Shown here piece after piece: positions 14,613 through 26,161 of a stretch of DNA of 64,000 nucleotides. The notes beneath the pieces are model-generated. The model was not told the DNA's origin, ran no database searches, and worked only from the letters and a program-made list of their open reading frames with translations. The DNA comes from Lanius collurio. Its lineage: Eukaryota > Chordata > Aves > Passeriformes > Laniidae. The stretch's first letter is position 1; each line of letters begins with the position of its first letter. The stretch spans positions 4,496,288 through 4,560,287 of the forward strand of contig JACBWW010000015.1 in NCBI GenBank assembly GCA_020086605.1, read 5' to 3'. The translations under genes were made by a program, and so were the position numbers.

Positions 14613-14629
14613 TAAAAAAAAAAAAAAAA
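14613..14629. repeat. Poly-A run
   Basis: About 17 consecutive A residues after AAAAGTATT. I see no retrotransposed gene body upstream, so it is called a homopolymer and not a retroposon tail. Confidence 0.85.
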
Positions 14630-16764
14630 GATAAATCTTTCTGTTGCAAGACATCTGATGAACACCCTGGAGGTGGTTCAGTAACTTCCTGAATGGTGAT
14701 ATACACAGAATGCTTTGAGAACTTGACATGAGTTGGAGAGTTACATTTTAGTAAAAGCAGCTCAACTATTAAAAATTGTTTTATGCTCAGAAACTGCAAT
14801 TTCCACAAATGTAATAAATATTCATAACTCCACATCAAAACAAAAAATGAATACACTATGTCAGTTCTTTGCCCATGTTCACAGTTATCTCTTGTTTCTT
14901 GTGCAGTTTATTTTTCATAATAAATTCCCGATACGCTGCAGGGTTACCAACACCGTCTTTAATGTAACATTTCTCTTTGAAGGACTGAAACCAAGTGGTA
15001 TCTCCAGGGCATCATAAATCTTATTTTTCACTTGGAATATAGAGACCATAAAAAATATAAAACAATATTTAAGCTTCAGAGTAGACTAATTTTCAATATA
15101 AAATGGGATTGTTATGACAGTAAATAAATGAGCAGATAAGAGTAAAGATTCTCCAATTTACAAAATCTTGCCAGAAAGAGAAAATAGATAACCCTGGAAA
15201 CCAAAGGATATTACACAATAGAGCAGTGCACAGAAAGCTGAAATTAACCACAAGTATTTATTCAGCTTTTTGAGGTGAATGTCCATACAAGTGTAAAGTG
15301 CCTGTGTTCAAATACTCAAAAGTCTAATGAAGAATATAAATAACATCTATTATGAGTCATACCAGTGTGTCATATGATTTTGACATATCAGTGGTAATTT
15401 TGCTAAAAAATATAAAATATCTATCAGAGAGTTTTTAAGAATTAGGTAGTTTTAGATTGTGTTCACTAATTGGAGACACCATGGTGATAAATCTAAAGCA
15501 TTAAAGCACAGCAGGAGTCTTCCGAGACACAACATTTTCTGTAAGGCCTTTGAACAACTTTACTTGTTTAGAAGCTCTTGGAAAGTCAAGAAAAATAAAG
15601 CAAAACAGATCTTCAAATTGCTTAGGTCCCCAAAGTTCTGTCATGTTCATTTTCAGAGACCTCTAGGGTTTCCAGCAGACAACAAAAGTGGACAGGCTCA
15701 CAATCATCAAAAGGAAGGCTAGAAAAATCATCTTTTTGATAAGATAGAAAATATGTTTATGTTTGTTTAAAGTATTAGTTTATGACTTAGCAGTGGAAAT
15801 ACTTCTAATAATGCTGTGTGAAAAAGCATGTGTATGATGGGGATGGTGTAGGTGTTTGTGAATCACTATGACAAAACTACCATATTTGGACTCATTTTGT
15901 ACTGCTGGAGATTGTTTTCTTAATTTGTCTACCAGTGTAAAACAAACAAAATCATGAAGAACTAAGGTGGTTTATTTATGTTAACCATCTCTGGGTTTAA
16001 AGGCTCATTGATAAAGTAGCAATCGCAAGTCAAATTTTCAAGCCTGCTCAAAGATAATTGGAAGCTCTTGGCCAGCATTATATGAAAAATTTTCTTTCTA
16101 CCACACTGAATTATTTATTTGGATTGAGAAAAGCATTGAGAGTTCTAAAAGGTTCCTATAAATTGTCTTCAGGCCACATGGAAAGGTACTATTGATTCTA
16201 AATTCTAAATACTGTGAAGAGGAGAAATTAAAATATTTTCCTTTACAATGAAAATTAAAGTGGAAATATTCAGTTTGTTTAAAAGGACAAATTGCCACTG
16301 AAGTAATGCAGGAAGATATAATACCTCAATGCCAATTTTTCTTTTTTGCAATGAACTAAAGCAAAAAAACCAAAAGCAGTGAACAGCTACAATGGCATCA
16401 TACCTGAAACAATAAAAATTAGAAATTGCTCAGCTGGACTGAATGTTGGTTATCATTTTAGATATAACAACATTTTTAAGGCTACAATTTTAAAATCAAA
16501 CATATTTATTAGTCTGTATAAAGGATCTCAACTATAGGCTAAAAAGGAAAAAAACAAACCCAATCCAATCAACAAAAGAGCCAACAAAGTGAATAAAGTA
16601 AAGAATGCAAAGGAAGCAGTAACAGATTTTGAGAAGCTATTTGGTACTCAAATGACTCAATTTGCGTTGGAATGTTACCCATATGATCTGCAGGGTGTCT
16701 GTGAGAAACAGAGCAACAGATGAATAGGAAATGGCATCTGTGGCTCAGGGAAAGACTTGGCAAG

Positions 16765-16786
16765 AAAAACAAACAAACAAACAAAA
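16765..16786. repeat. (AAAC)n microsatellite
   Basis: Five imperfect AAAC units followed by an A run. A simple repeat. Confidence 0.9.
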
Positions 16787-17294
16787 AGGTTAAAAAATGC
16801 TAAATGGCCATAAAATTGCAGTCTTATGTGAAGCATAGGGGTTGTCTAATTTCTTCATTTTATTTTCTGCTTTTAAGTAAAGCTAGATAGAAAGAGATTT
16901 GAACATTGGAAAATAAGACCCTAACGTATTTTCTGCAAGCACTTAATAATTTTATCTTACGCCTGGTAAAGCACACCAGTAAGGAATACAGTTCTGTGGC
17001 TTGAAAATACAGAGAAATTTAAATACTTAAATTATAGACTGTGGCATCACATCATTGTGGATAAGTAGAAGAATGGTGGTAAGGAAGATCAAGCAAAATG
17101 AGATAAATGGAAGTGTATATACAGGAGGAATGTAGCGAACAATTGTTAAAATCAATGTAATGTAGGTAATTCTAAGGTGACACAAGATCATCTGAGAAGA
17201 ACACAGTACTTTTCAAATATCCTGAAAATTTGACATGAAAACCAACAAATCAACCAACAAACAACAAAAGCCAAGAAACAAAAAATTCTAGTAA

Positions 17295-17299
17295 ACATC
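17295..17299 (+). repeat. Target site duplication, left copy (ACATC)
   Basis: The pentamer ACATC directly precedes the LTR that begins at 17300. It recurs exactly at 18314-18318 directly after the LTR. A 5-bp duplication is a normal product of retroviral integrase. Confidence 0.85.
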
Positions 17300-18313
17300 T
17301 GTATTGGTTTGGCACAGCCTGGTTTTAGGTAGAAGGGGGGTCACAAAGACGGCTCCTGTGAGGAAGCTGATGGAAGCTTCCCACCATGTCCTGCAGAGCC
17401 AATCTCTGATGGCTCTGAAAGATGGAAATGCTGCTGGCCAGAACTGGGCCTGTGAGAGAGGTTGGTGATGCGTCTGTGATGACATATTTAAGAAGAAAAT
17501 CAAAACAAAGTCACAGGATTTTGGATTCCAGTCAGAGAAGAGGAGGAGGTGAGAACATGTCAGGGAAACAACATGGTGATACCAAGGTCAGTGAAGAAGG
17601 AGGAGGAGGAGGTGCTCCAGGCACCTCTGCAGGCCATGGTGCAGCCCATGGTGAAGCAGCTGAGCCCCTGCAGCCCCTGGGTCCACCCGCAGCCCGTGGG
17701 GAAGGCGCCCGTGCCGGAGCGGGAGGATGTCTGGAGGAGGCTGTGTTCCAGTGGGAGACCCGGTGGAGAGAGAGGGCCCTGCTCCGAGGCTGGAGCAGCC
17801 TGTCCTCGGAGGGCTGCGCCCTGTGGAAGGCGCAGCAGTTGTGGGAGGGCTGTGTGCCCTGGGAGAGGCTCACGCTGCAGCAGGGGCGGTGTGGCTGCTG
17901 CTCCTGAGGGCCCCACGCCGGAGAGCTTTATGGAGAACTGTGTCCCCTGGGAGGGACCCGCGGCCTCACAGGAGAAGACTCCTCTTCGGGAGCAGCGGGA
18001 GGAAGTCTCGGTGATGGACTGACCGAACCCCCGTGCCCTGTCTCCCGGCGCTGTTGGTGGGAAGGAGGGAGGGGAGGGGGGGGGGGGAAGTGTTCTAAGG
18101 GTTTATTTTGCTTCTTGTTGTCCTCCTCTGATTGTTTGCAACTGAAATTGAGCCCGTTTCACCCTCGAAGTGTTTCTCCTCGTCCTTATCTCAATCATGA
18201 AGCATTTGTTAATTTTTTTTTTCCTTTTCCCTCCTCTGCCCAGCTGTGGCAGAGGAGGATGAGCGAGTGTTTTTCATGAGTGCCTGGAGTTGGGCCATTG
18301 TCAAACCACAACA
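17300..18313 (+). mobile_element. Solo ERV LTR (same family, copy 2)
   Basis: This is a complete 1,014-bp LTR in sense orientation. It starts TGTATTGGTTTGGCACAGCC and ends AAACCACAACA, with perfect 5-bp target duplications outside both ends. It is homologous block by block to 7010-8004. A TATA-like ATATTTAAG lies near 17484-17492, where the U3 promoter of this LTR would be expected. The central part (about 17610-18010) is GC-rich and built of diverged repeats around CCTGGGAG and GTGGAGAGAG-like cores. An uninterrupted G run of about 15 bases lies near 18073-18087. Because matching target duplications flank a single LTR, the proviral interior was removed by LTR-LTR recombination. Several overlapping open frames of 95-161 codons on both strands come from this GC-rich core and are not genes. 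Confidence 0.93.
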
Positions 18314-18318
18314 ACATC
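18314..18318 (+). repeat. Target site duplication, right copy (ACATC)
   Basis: An exact copy of the pentamer at 17295-17299, directly after the LTR's terminal CA. It fixes the right boundary of the insertion. Confidence 0.85.
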
Positions 18319-19109
18319 CCAGCACCAGCAAAAATTTGAAGCTGGTCATAAATCAGTGGCTGGGAAATGATATTCTCTCATTTCTTGGGAGTTCAGCAAT
18401 TTTGACTATGGAGGGTAGAGAGCTGTCTGTACCATTGCAGTAGCGGCATACTGAACTGAATGTGAGGAGACCACAGATTTGTTGCAGAGGCCAGACAGAA
18501 GTAAATTGCAATAGGAGCAGTATGATATAATGAAAGCTCACACAAAATCCTATGTGTGTGCTATATATCTCACCTAAATTCAGCCAGATACTTATGATGG
18601 GGAAGGGAGTGCTCATTCAATCCACATATCAGAGATGTCTATAATGGCTTTTTATTTCAATCTCTGGAGAGACCTATTGCCTTACAATAACTAGAACAAT
18701 TGTATAGACCAAATAGGTAGTGTTTTTCTCTGGGATTCACAATGCACTTAGTTTTTCACTAATAAAAAGTCTCAATTCTTAAAATATTATTTAGTTGGCT
18801 GCAGTATTATATGCAAAAACATAAACATTAATAGATATAGTACTGACAAAGCAGCACAGACACCTGACTATTGAGGGCATAAATGAATACAGCTTTTTTT
18901 ACCCTTAGCTTTCTTTTGATGACACACAAGTATCAGAAGAACAATAAATATGGTCAAATAGCAAGTGCACATTGGTATTAATTATGACTGTGAAAACTTG
19001 GGCAGAACACAAAAAGAAAGGCTAATTGTATGATAAATGCAATACTCCTAAAAAACATAAGGGCACTAAAAAACAAAGCTGTAGTGTCAATAAGTTGACA
19101 TAATGTTGA
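18319..19109. other. Unique DNA between two LTRs
   Basis: About 790 bp of AT-rich sequence with no recognisable gene or repeat. It separates two oppositely oriented LTRs of unrelated families and holds no proviral coding remnant. Confidence 0.6.
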
Positions 19110-19114
19110 CAAAT
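19110..19114 (-). repeat. Target site duplication (CAAAT)
   Basis: The pentamer CAAAT directly flanks the LTR at 19115-19676 and recurs exactly at 19677-19681. Confidence 0.82.
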
Positions 19115-19676
19115 TGCTATTTTAACCCCAGCCAGTGTCTGAGCACCAGGCAGCCACTTGCTCCTCTCTGAAGCAATGGGGGAGAGAATTGGAAATGTGA
19201 GATAACTAGTGGGATGAGATAGAGATAAGGCAAAAGTCACACATACAGGCAGAGCAAAACAGAGTTCATTGAGCCCTTCTCATCAGCAGGAAGGTGTTTA
19301 GCCATTCCCAGGAAAGCCAGGCTCCGTCATGAATAGCAGTTGTTAAGGAAGACAAACACCATGGCTACATACATTCCCCCTTCTGTCATCTTTCCCTTGG
19401 TTCTGCATGCTGAGCATGGTGCTGTATGGTATGGGACACCACTTCGGTTAGTGGGGTCAGCTGGCCTGACTGTGTCCCTTCCCAATTCCTGTGTCGCCCC
19501 AGCCTTGTCACTGGTGGGGTAGGGTGAGGAGTAGAAAAGTCCTTGACTGTATAAACACTGATCAGTAATAAAAACATCCCTGAGCTGCTGACACCATTTC
19601 CATCACAAGTCCAAAACACTGCCTCATACTAAGTACTATGAAGAAAATTAACTCTATCCCAGCCCAAATCAATACA
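19115..19676 (-). mobile_element. Solo ERV LTR, common bird family
   Basis: This 562-bp element reads as an LTR on the minus strand. On the plus strand it runs from TGCTATTTTAACCCCAGCCA through GAGCACCAGGCAGCCACTTG, GGGGGAGAGAATTGGAAA, a TGCTGAGCATGG-TATGGTATGGGA block and GTCAGCTGGCCTGACTGTGT to GAAGAAAATTAACTCTATCC and CAATACA. I recognise this order from an LTR family that is abundant in many birds; I would place it near the ERVL group, but tentatively. Exact 5-bp duplications (CAAAT) flank it. In intact copies the block beside TATGGTATGG holds a CRE-like site and a TATA box; here both are eroded, including the loss of CpG. The interior A-rich section usually present is shortened. No retroviral gene lies next to it, so it is a solo LTR. 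Confidence 0.92.
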
Positions 19677-19681
19677 CAAAT
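19677..19681 (-). repeat. Target site duplication (CAAAT)
   Basis: An exact repeat of 19110-19114. It sets the outer limit of the LTR insertion. Confidence 0.82.
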
Positions 19682-20514
19682 GTAGAGTCTAACTGGTTAA
19701 AGAAATGTTCTTTGTAGATACGTGAAATATGTCACACATGACAAGTTTCTTATCAACATAGAAAAAAAAGCACTTAATGAGACAAAACAATATCCTGACA
19801 ATAATGTCAGCAAATAAATAAATAACTAATTCATAATCTTAGATTACAGATTTTAACAAAAAAATTACTCTTAAGCCAGGAGCCATAGTGAACCTAAAAT
19901 TTCTAACTGACAGAAAACACGAATAACTACAGGAAGTAAAACTTTTATAGGTTCAGTGAGAATGTTTGATGCCTGAAATTATGTTATTTGGTCCATGCTT
20001 AACACAGTATAGCAAGGTCCCAGTTCCCTATTTGTTGGTGCTATCACAGTCAATTGAGAAGGCTGGGAAAGCATAGCCTGTGCAGACAGCAATGGTTTAA
20101 CTGTATGTGACTAATAACTGTGGAAAAATGTTAGAAGGGATGGAATAAAAAACTGAGCAGGAAAAAAAAGTCTAATTAATTTAATTAATGATGTTTGTAG
20201 GAAAAAAAATTAAAAAGGTTGTAGGCTTCTAGAAGCTCTACTGTCATCTAATCATACACAACAGCTATGTATTCACATTAGTGGAAAAATTGAGACAAAA
20301 GTTGATGGTGCAACGTAAGTAGTGCAAATCTGTATGACTCCTACAGAAAGAATCTAAAGCTCATGAGAAAAAAATACATAAGGATTGTATATAGAATTTT
20401 TCTTTCTTCCAGACATTAGTTTCCAAAAAACAGCTAAATGTTAATGGTGAGCCTAAAAGGAAATACCATCACTTGTGGTTTTGGGGGATTTTTAAGTTAT
20501 TTCTGTGTATGGGG

Positions 20515-20555
20515 TTTTTTTTGGTTTTTTTTGTTTTTTTTTTTTTTTTTTTTTT
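20515..20555. repeat. T-rich homopolymer tract
   Basis: Three T runs separated by GG and G, the last about 22 T long. It creates spurious phenylalanine-rich (+) and lysine-rich (-) open frames. Confidence 0.9.
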
Positions 20556-22816
20556 AATTAAAGTTATCTCTTTATATGAATCACCATTTTTCCATGAAAG
20601 AGTAAAGACTGCAGTGTATTTCTTTGGCATCTTGACCCCAAATATAGTTATGTTATTTTGATACTTATGCTGATATTCTGTCACTGTCATAAGTAAGCCT
20701 TATGTAGTAAAGTAGCTATATTATCTTTATTTTTAAAACAAATAAGCAAACTAGCAAATCAGAGAAGGTAATTTTCTTGAAGCTAAGACAGAAAGTTTAT
20801 GAATTGATTTAATTTGACTCTGAATCTTTCAAAATGCAGATCAAATTATGACTTTTAACAATAGTAAAAGATACTTACATAGAGTGTTTGTAAATGACCA
20901 AAAAAAAAAATTCTTCTTCATGAACTTTTGAGTAAATTAATACAGCAGAGAGCTCACATATAATCTATATGCATAAGTATCTTCATATGTGTAATCCATC
21001 AAAGATTTTAAATAACAAAATGCTTAATAAAATTCATGAGTGCTCATAGACAATTTGCAACCACACTCAGATGCCAAATTCAAAGGATACATTGTTTCCA
21101 ATGAATAATTCAATGTATTCTCATTGTAAGCTCTTCAAATGAAATTTTATATTATGAATAGATTACTGCTTTGCAGCAAATTTTATTTCATTTCTTTTTT
21201 TTAACTGCCTGTAAATTCAAATTAATCAGTTTCATTTTGCAAAGCAATCAGAAAGAAAAAAAGCAAATAAGAAGCTCCTATTTGTCACTAGCTCCTTATG
21301 AGAAAAAGGTTTTTTAACGAGTCCCTAATAAAATTTATTCTACTGGGACAAGCATTTACTCATTTAGTGTTTCAATAAAAAAAAAAAAAAAGGAAAAAAC
21401 CAAGAAAAAAAGAGAAGCTTCTTCATATTATTGCTTGTACATGAAATAAGCCTACCCTGCTGAATTTTTTGATTAAAGTTTTACGGTTTGTTTGGTTTTG
21501 ATTTTCAGTTTTTGCTTTTTAATTTATGGACTAGTTCCATAAATTGTATTCTGTAACTGTTATGTACATAATAATAAAATTAGAATTATTAGTTTTCAAA
21601 CTAAAGTAAGAAGTCTGAAAACTCCAGCTCTAATACAGAGAAATTGCAGAATTTAATTTAGAAGAGTGTTTCTAATTTTTTCTGGACTCATCTTTTTACT
21701 CTTTTTTGCTATCATGTTCCATACTTTCCTGATAAGTTACCATAATTTTTCTCAGTTCATTTGAAGAAGAGAAGATACAAAACAGATTTTACATTATTTT
21801 TTTCATTCTCTAATGCCCTTGTAAAATTTTGCAGTCACGGTAATATTATTATATTTTCATAACATATTAAACAACTTACTGCAATGTTTTTCTTGAAATA
21901 GATATGGTAGGAATTCAAGTGTTCTTTTCTGGTTTTATTTCGTAAGGAAGGTGAGGCTTTATTTGAAACCAGATCCTCCAGCTGGAGCAATCCTCAGAGT
22001 TTCAACCCATGATAGGTGGGGTGGCAGCTACCTCCATCCATAATCAAAAGTACAGTAACATATACCATCTCTGCTCAGAGAACACTGTTCGGTGCACTAA
22101 TTGACTCCTTAATTAGATGGCCAAGTGTTTTCTGGAGTGGAGGAGGTACTAAAGAAAGGCCAATTATGTTGTCACTATCCATGCAAATTTATACACATTC
22201 CCCAATGTCAGTCAGGCTGCAGGACAGAAAACATGAATTAAAATAAGCTAAACTGTAAAAGTGCAAAATAGGAGATGTAGCTTCTACTTTGAAAGGAAGA
22301 TGGTCAAAGGTTAAAACCAACGAATGGATATTGAGAAAAACATATGAGGAGTAAGATAACAAAACTGTGCAATGAGAAAAACAAAATTGTGGCCTTAGCA
22401 ATTAAAACAATGTATTTTCGGTGCTGGAAATCATGGATGACTACAACTGCAAAACTGAAAACAAATGCTTCAAATTGAATTAGACATAACAACTGCACCA
22501 AAAGAAATGGTAAGATTGTTTCAAAGTAAGTTTCAGTAAGACTAAGTCACCCTTAACCATCAGAGAGCCTAATAAAGTTGTGCATAGGCCTTATAAATAA
22601 AAAAAAGAAACTAGGAAAGGAAGAGCCAGAGGCAAGTGTCTAGAAGATATTATGCCACTAAGTTGCATCCCTGAAAATTTTATACAATCAGACATGAGTA
22701 GCAGACCAAGCAAGCTCTAAATCAGTTAATTTGAAACAATTTCTCCTGAAACTCACAGATTAAGCACCAATATCCCACTTGGAGGAAAATATATGGAGAA
22801 AACAGAAGCTCACCCA

Positions 22817-22848
22817 CCTGCTTTGCAGTATGCGGTATGCAAAGCAGG
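22817..22848. repeat. Perfect 11-bp inverted repeat
   Basis: CCTGCTTTGCA (22817-22827) and TGCAAAGCAGG (22838-22848) are exact reverse complements around the 10-base loop GTATGCGGTA. It is followed by near-tandem copies of TTGTTCAG and GTTCAGAATG (about 22864-22892). The function is unknown. Confidence 0.8.
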
Positions 22849-23037
22849 AGATGTTTGGATTGGTTCAGAATGTTGTTCAGTTGTTCAGAATGAAGTGATG
22901 TTAGTTTAGGAAAGTGATTTGTGAGAATAAAAGGTAGCCCAGTTTAACATGAAAAACAATTAATTACATGCCTTAAATATTTTATCAGTGCTAGTGTATA
23001 AATTGTGCCTGCAATGCAGGCAAGTTTCCTGTTTCAG

Positions 23038-23280
23038 GAGAAAATGAGACAGCTGCAGATAGAAGCATCAATAAAATATTTTGAGCAACATGTAGAAAAT
23101 ACGAGTTCTGATGAAGAGTTTTTAAAAGTCATGACCATGCCTACAATAAAAAGGAAACTTTTGGGACTTGTAAATAAGGTGTCCATTCTCAGTGAAGCCT
23201 TTAATGGAAATCAGCTAGTACACCAGAAAAGCCATTTAGGAGAACTAGGAACGCATTTTAAAAGACCTAGAAGAGTTTAA
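23038..23280 (+). pseudogene. Unrecognised exon-like open frame (possible terminal exon or fossil)
   Basis: An open frame runs to a TAA at 23278-23280. It is preceded at 23026-23037 by TTTCCTGTTTCAG, a good splice-acceptor match, and the frame starts in phase 0 at GAG (23038). The roughly 80-residue product would be hydrophilic and helix-prone, starting EKMRQLQIEASIKYFEQHVE and ending in a basic FKRPRRV. I do not recognise the protein. No partner exon, promoter or nearby polyadenylation signal supports a gene, and 80 codons can arise by chance in 64 kb. It could be a true last exon, a fossil of one, or chance. Confidence 0.2.
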
Positions 23281-24328
23281 GAAGAGTTCTAGCAGGCAGG
23301 GGGAGCAATTGACATCAACACAACAAAGATATTAACCCAGGAAAATTACATAACAGAGAGGAAGATGTGGTCTCTGCCCTAGGCACCTCCACTAGCTTTG
23401 GCAGGATGAAATGTGATAAAGACACACTAAAGTGAATGAGGCAGGTCTTTAATCCTGATATGATTCTTTTGCACTGCTGTAAAAGGATCAAAATTCAATC
23501 CAAAAGGACCAGAAAAGCAATATCTGCTGCAACAGTCTCTGGAGGCATTTTCAGTGGGCTGCACACTAACCACAAGTGTAGTGTCTGTGTAGGAAATACC
23601 AGATTCTCAGTGGCTTCTCAAGAACCAGTGACTAGAGATTTCTAAAACTAGAGCAGCTTCAGAGGTTCTCCTGCTTTGTGCAGGAGTCAAAGACCCTTTG
23701 GTAGCTTGGGGCTTCTAGAAAGTTCTGTTATTTGTGCTGAACTACGTTTGCCCCTTTAAACCTTCTGGTCCTTTGCTGAATATAATTCAGCCATGCTCAA
23801 AGATTGTTACCTGTAATTTTTGGTGATCATGAAATTTCCAATGACATTGCAGAGCAGTGTCTGGGTAAAGTGGGAAGAAAAAAAAAAGAATGGTTTAAGA
23901 TAAATTTATAAGGCCATATATATTAATTTGTTTGAGGTATATTGATTCAGTGAACAAAGAATAATTTTAAAATGAAAACCAAAACAAAACAAGTGGCTGA
24001 CATACATCTCAGAATTTCAATAATCTTTAAAATCTTAATCTGGATATCTAACAGCTCCGTTTCACTATATTCCTAATAATGTCTGTTTCATCAAGTATAT
24101 GTCTTCTGTCTTGTAGACTGCCTTTTGCCTTCATGGGCATGGGATCTCACCAAGCAGCCAAGAAGCTATGAAATACTCATTGTGTTTTTCTTGATTCAGT
24201 TTATTCTGCAGTCAGGATTATGTTAACTCACACAAATCTTAAATGCTAAAGAGGCTGCAGAAGCTGTAATTCTACCTCTTCTGAAGTACAATAGAAGAGT
24301 GGAGCTGAATTCAACTGTGATAAAATAA

Positions 24329-24354
24329 ATAGATTAATAGATAGAGAGATAAAG

Positions 24355-24385
<31 letters not shown>

Positions 24386-24400
24386 CAGATAGATAAATAG
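24329..24400. repeat. (GATA)n microsatellite
   Basis: An AGAT/GATA array with an uninterrupted core of about 8 units (about 24354-24385), flanked by interrupted copies including GAGAGATAAAGA and GACAGATAGATAAATAG. This is a typical polymorphic tetranucleotide locus. Confidence 0.95.
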
Positions 24401-24816
24401 TGTCAGATCAGCTTGTTCACTGTGCTAAATTTTTGTTAGAGTTGAGGATTAGCTAATAGTGAAACAACAAAATAATTAAAGGAGACAATGTACATTTCTA
24501 ATCCTTAAGAAATAGCGTTTAGGAATTGAAAAGGATGAGAAAATATGTATGACCTTAATCCTATTGATATATCAAATTATGAAAAGGTTTAATTTATATC
24601 CAATACAGATTTGCATTCATGCATTCATCATGCAAAAATACCAAAAGTTATAGGGTGAGAAAAATAGTGTTTAATTTGAACTATAACAGAACATTTTCAG
24701 AGAAACTACAATGTTTTCATTTGATAATAACACAGTACTTTTGCAGTTTCTTTTTTAAACTCTATGTATATTTATGGAAAAACTGATGATTTTTGTAGAT
24801 TTTTTTTTAACATAGG

Positions 24817-24836
24817 AAATTAATTAATTAATTAAT
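24817..24836. repeat. (AATT)n microsatellite
   Basis: Five consecutive AATT/TTAA units, self-complementary and short. Confidence 0.9.
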
Positions 24837-26161
24837 GTCTGGAAATATTCACAAGTAAGAATCTAATCCTCACAGATTTTTTTAATGGAAATTTAACTTA
24901 TTTTAATTATACTGGAGGGAAATAAACTGTGATACAGCAAAAGATAAGATGGCAGCATGTTTCTACTTCTTCTTTGCTTCTATTATTTCAGTATATTGTG
25001 TGCTATTGATGTGCTATTACATCCTCACCATTGCTGGCAACTTGCTGAAGGGTGAAGATTTATCCCACATTGTCCTGGAGACAATCTCATACATGTTTAT
25101 GACACTTTAATGTATATAACATATAAATAGTTATATGTTAACAGTTAAGTGACCGAATATGAAGACCCGACCAACAGAACTTACTGCAGAGCAATGTGTT
25201 TGGATTTGGAATGTGAGGTTTTATCTGCCTAGGTCTTTTTCCCTGCATAAGAAGCATCTCTTAAATGTGAAATTTGCCCAGAGTCCCTACAGAATAGAAA
25301 TTAACAATTAAGCATATGTCAAAAATCTGGGAGAGGGGAGTGCTTGTGGAAGTGGAATGGCACAATGAGATTATAGGCCATGCAGACACTTAAGAAATGG
25401 AGTGTATATTAGACCTTCAAGATAGCCAAAACAAGCTGTGATGGCCAAGCTGTGACGTATAGTTACAGAAACAGAGTAAATTCAGAAAGAAAAGGAAGAC
25501 AGAACAACAAAGTAATATATTTTAAACATGAGAGAAATTAATTTTTAAAAAGATGGTAAAGAAGATTTTGAGATTCACATTAATAAGCAAAAATAAATGA
25601 AAATAGTTTCAGATCTGAAAAGGAGGTGCTACTAACAATGTAACTGCAGATGGCTTTACATATGACAGCTCCTTTACAAGATCCATTTTCACTGAATTGC
25701 CTGACAGCCATCTATCACTGAATCAGACTTAGGTGACAGATATATTTTCAGAACAAATCTCATTCTTTTAAAAAACCACAGGGCTGCTCCATATAAATTG
25801 GTCACTCATAGCTGCTGATAACTTACACTCCCCTTAAACCTGTAACAATTACAAACCTCTCTAATGGATGCCGTGTGTGCTCTTGATGATTACAACATAG
25901 TTGGACACAATATTTCTGTAGAAAGCAATGAAAGTTATTTTAATGTCTTAGGTGACAACAAAATGGAAGTCAGCCAATTAATGTGTAGCCCTTTGTGTTT
26001 AACTTTCACATAGGTCTCATAACTAAAAATAACAATTTCTGCCATGAAATGAACAGGAAAACTGCTGACCATTCTACATGCATTGACAATACAGTTCCAC
26101 CACTGGATGGTGATATGAATTTGCTGTGACACAGTGTGCCTGATCTTAGAAAGGATTGTAC

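Larger units (their letters stand above)
8005..17294. other. AT-rich non-coding DNA, no gene seen
   Basis: This is unique-looking AT-rich sequence. Open frames reach 94 codons and occur on both strands with no shared context. One on the minus strand at 9661-9879 reads more like protein than most, but it has no recognisable family, no clear splice signals and no upstream partner. Small repeats include a 10-bp tandem pair at 10851-10870, a poly-T near 11566-11582, an A run at 14613-14629, an AAAC tract at 16765-16786 and one ambiguous base at 14328. Stretches such as 11860-12060 are less repetitive and could be conserved non-coding elements, which only alignment can show. Confidence 0.65.

Noticed and set aside
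17422..18022. Overlapping open frames of 95-161 codons on both strands
   Set aside because: They lie wholly inside the GC-rich LTR core, overlap in several frames, and show no domain; stop codons are rare there because of composition.
7010..18313. One large provirus bounded by the LTRs at 7010-8004 and 17300-18313
   Set aside because: Copy 2 has its own perfect target duplication, the two LTRs differ strongly, and no retroviral protein similarity is seen in the 9.3 kb between them.
24960..25110. Hydrophobic reading ending in ILTIAGNLL, reminiscent of an olfactory-receptor first helix
   Set aside because: The resemblance covers only a few residues, the frame is short, and none of the other receptor motifs follow.
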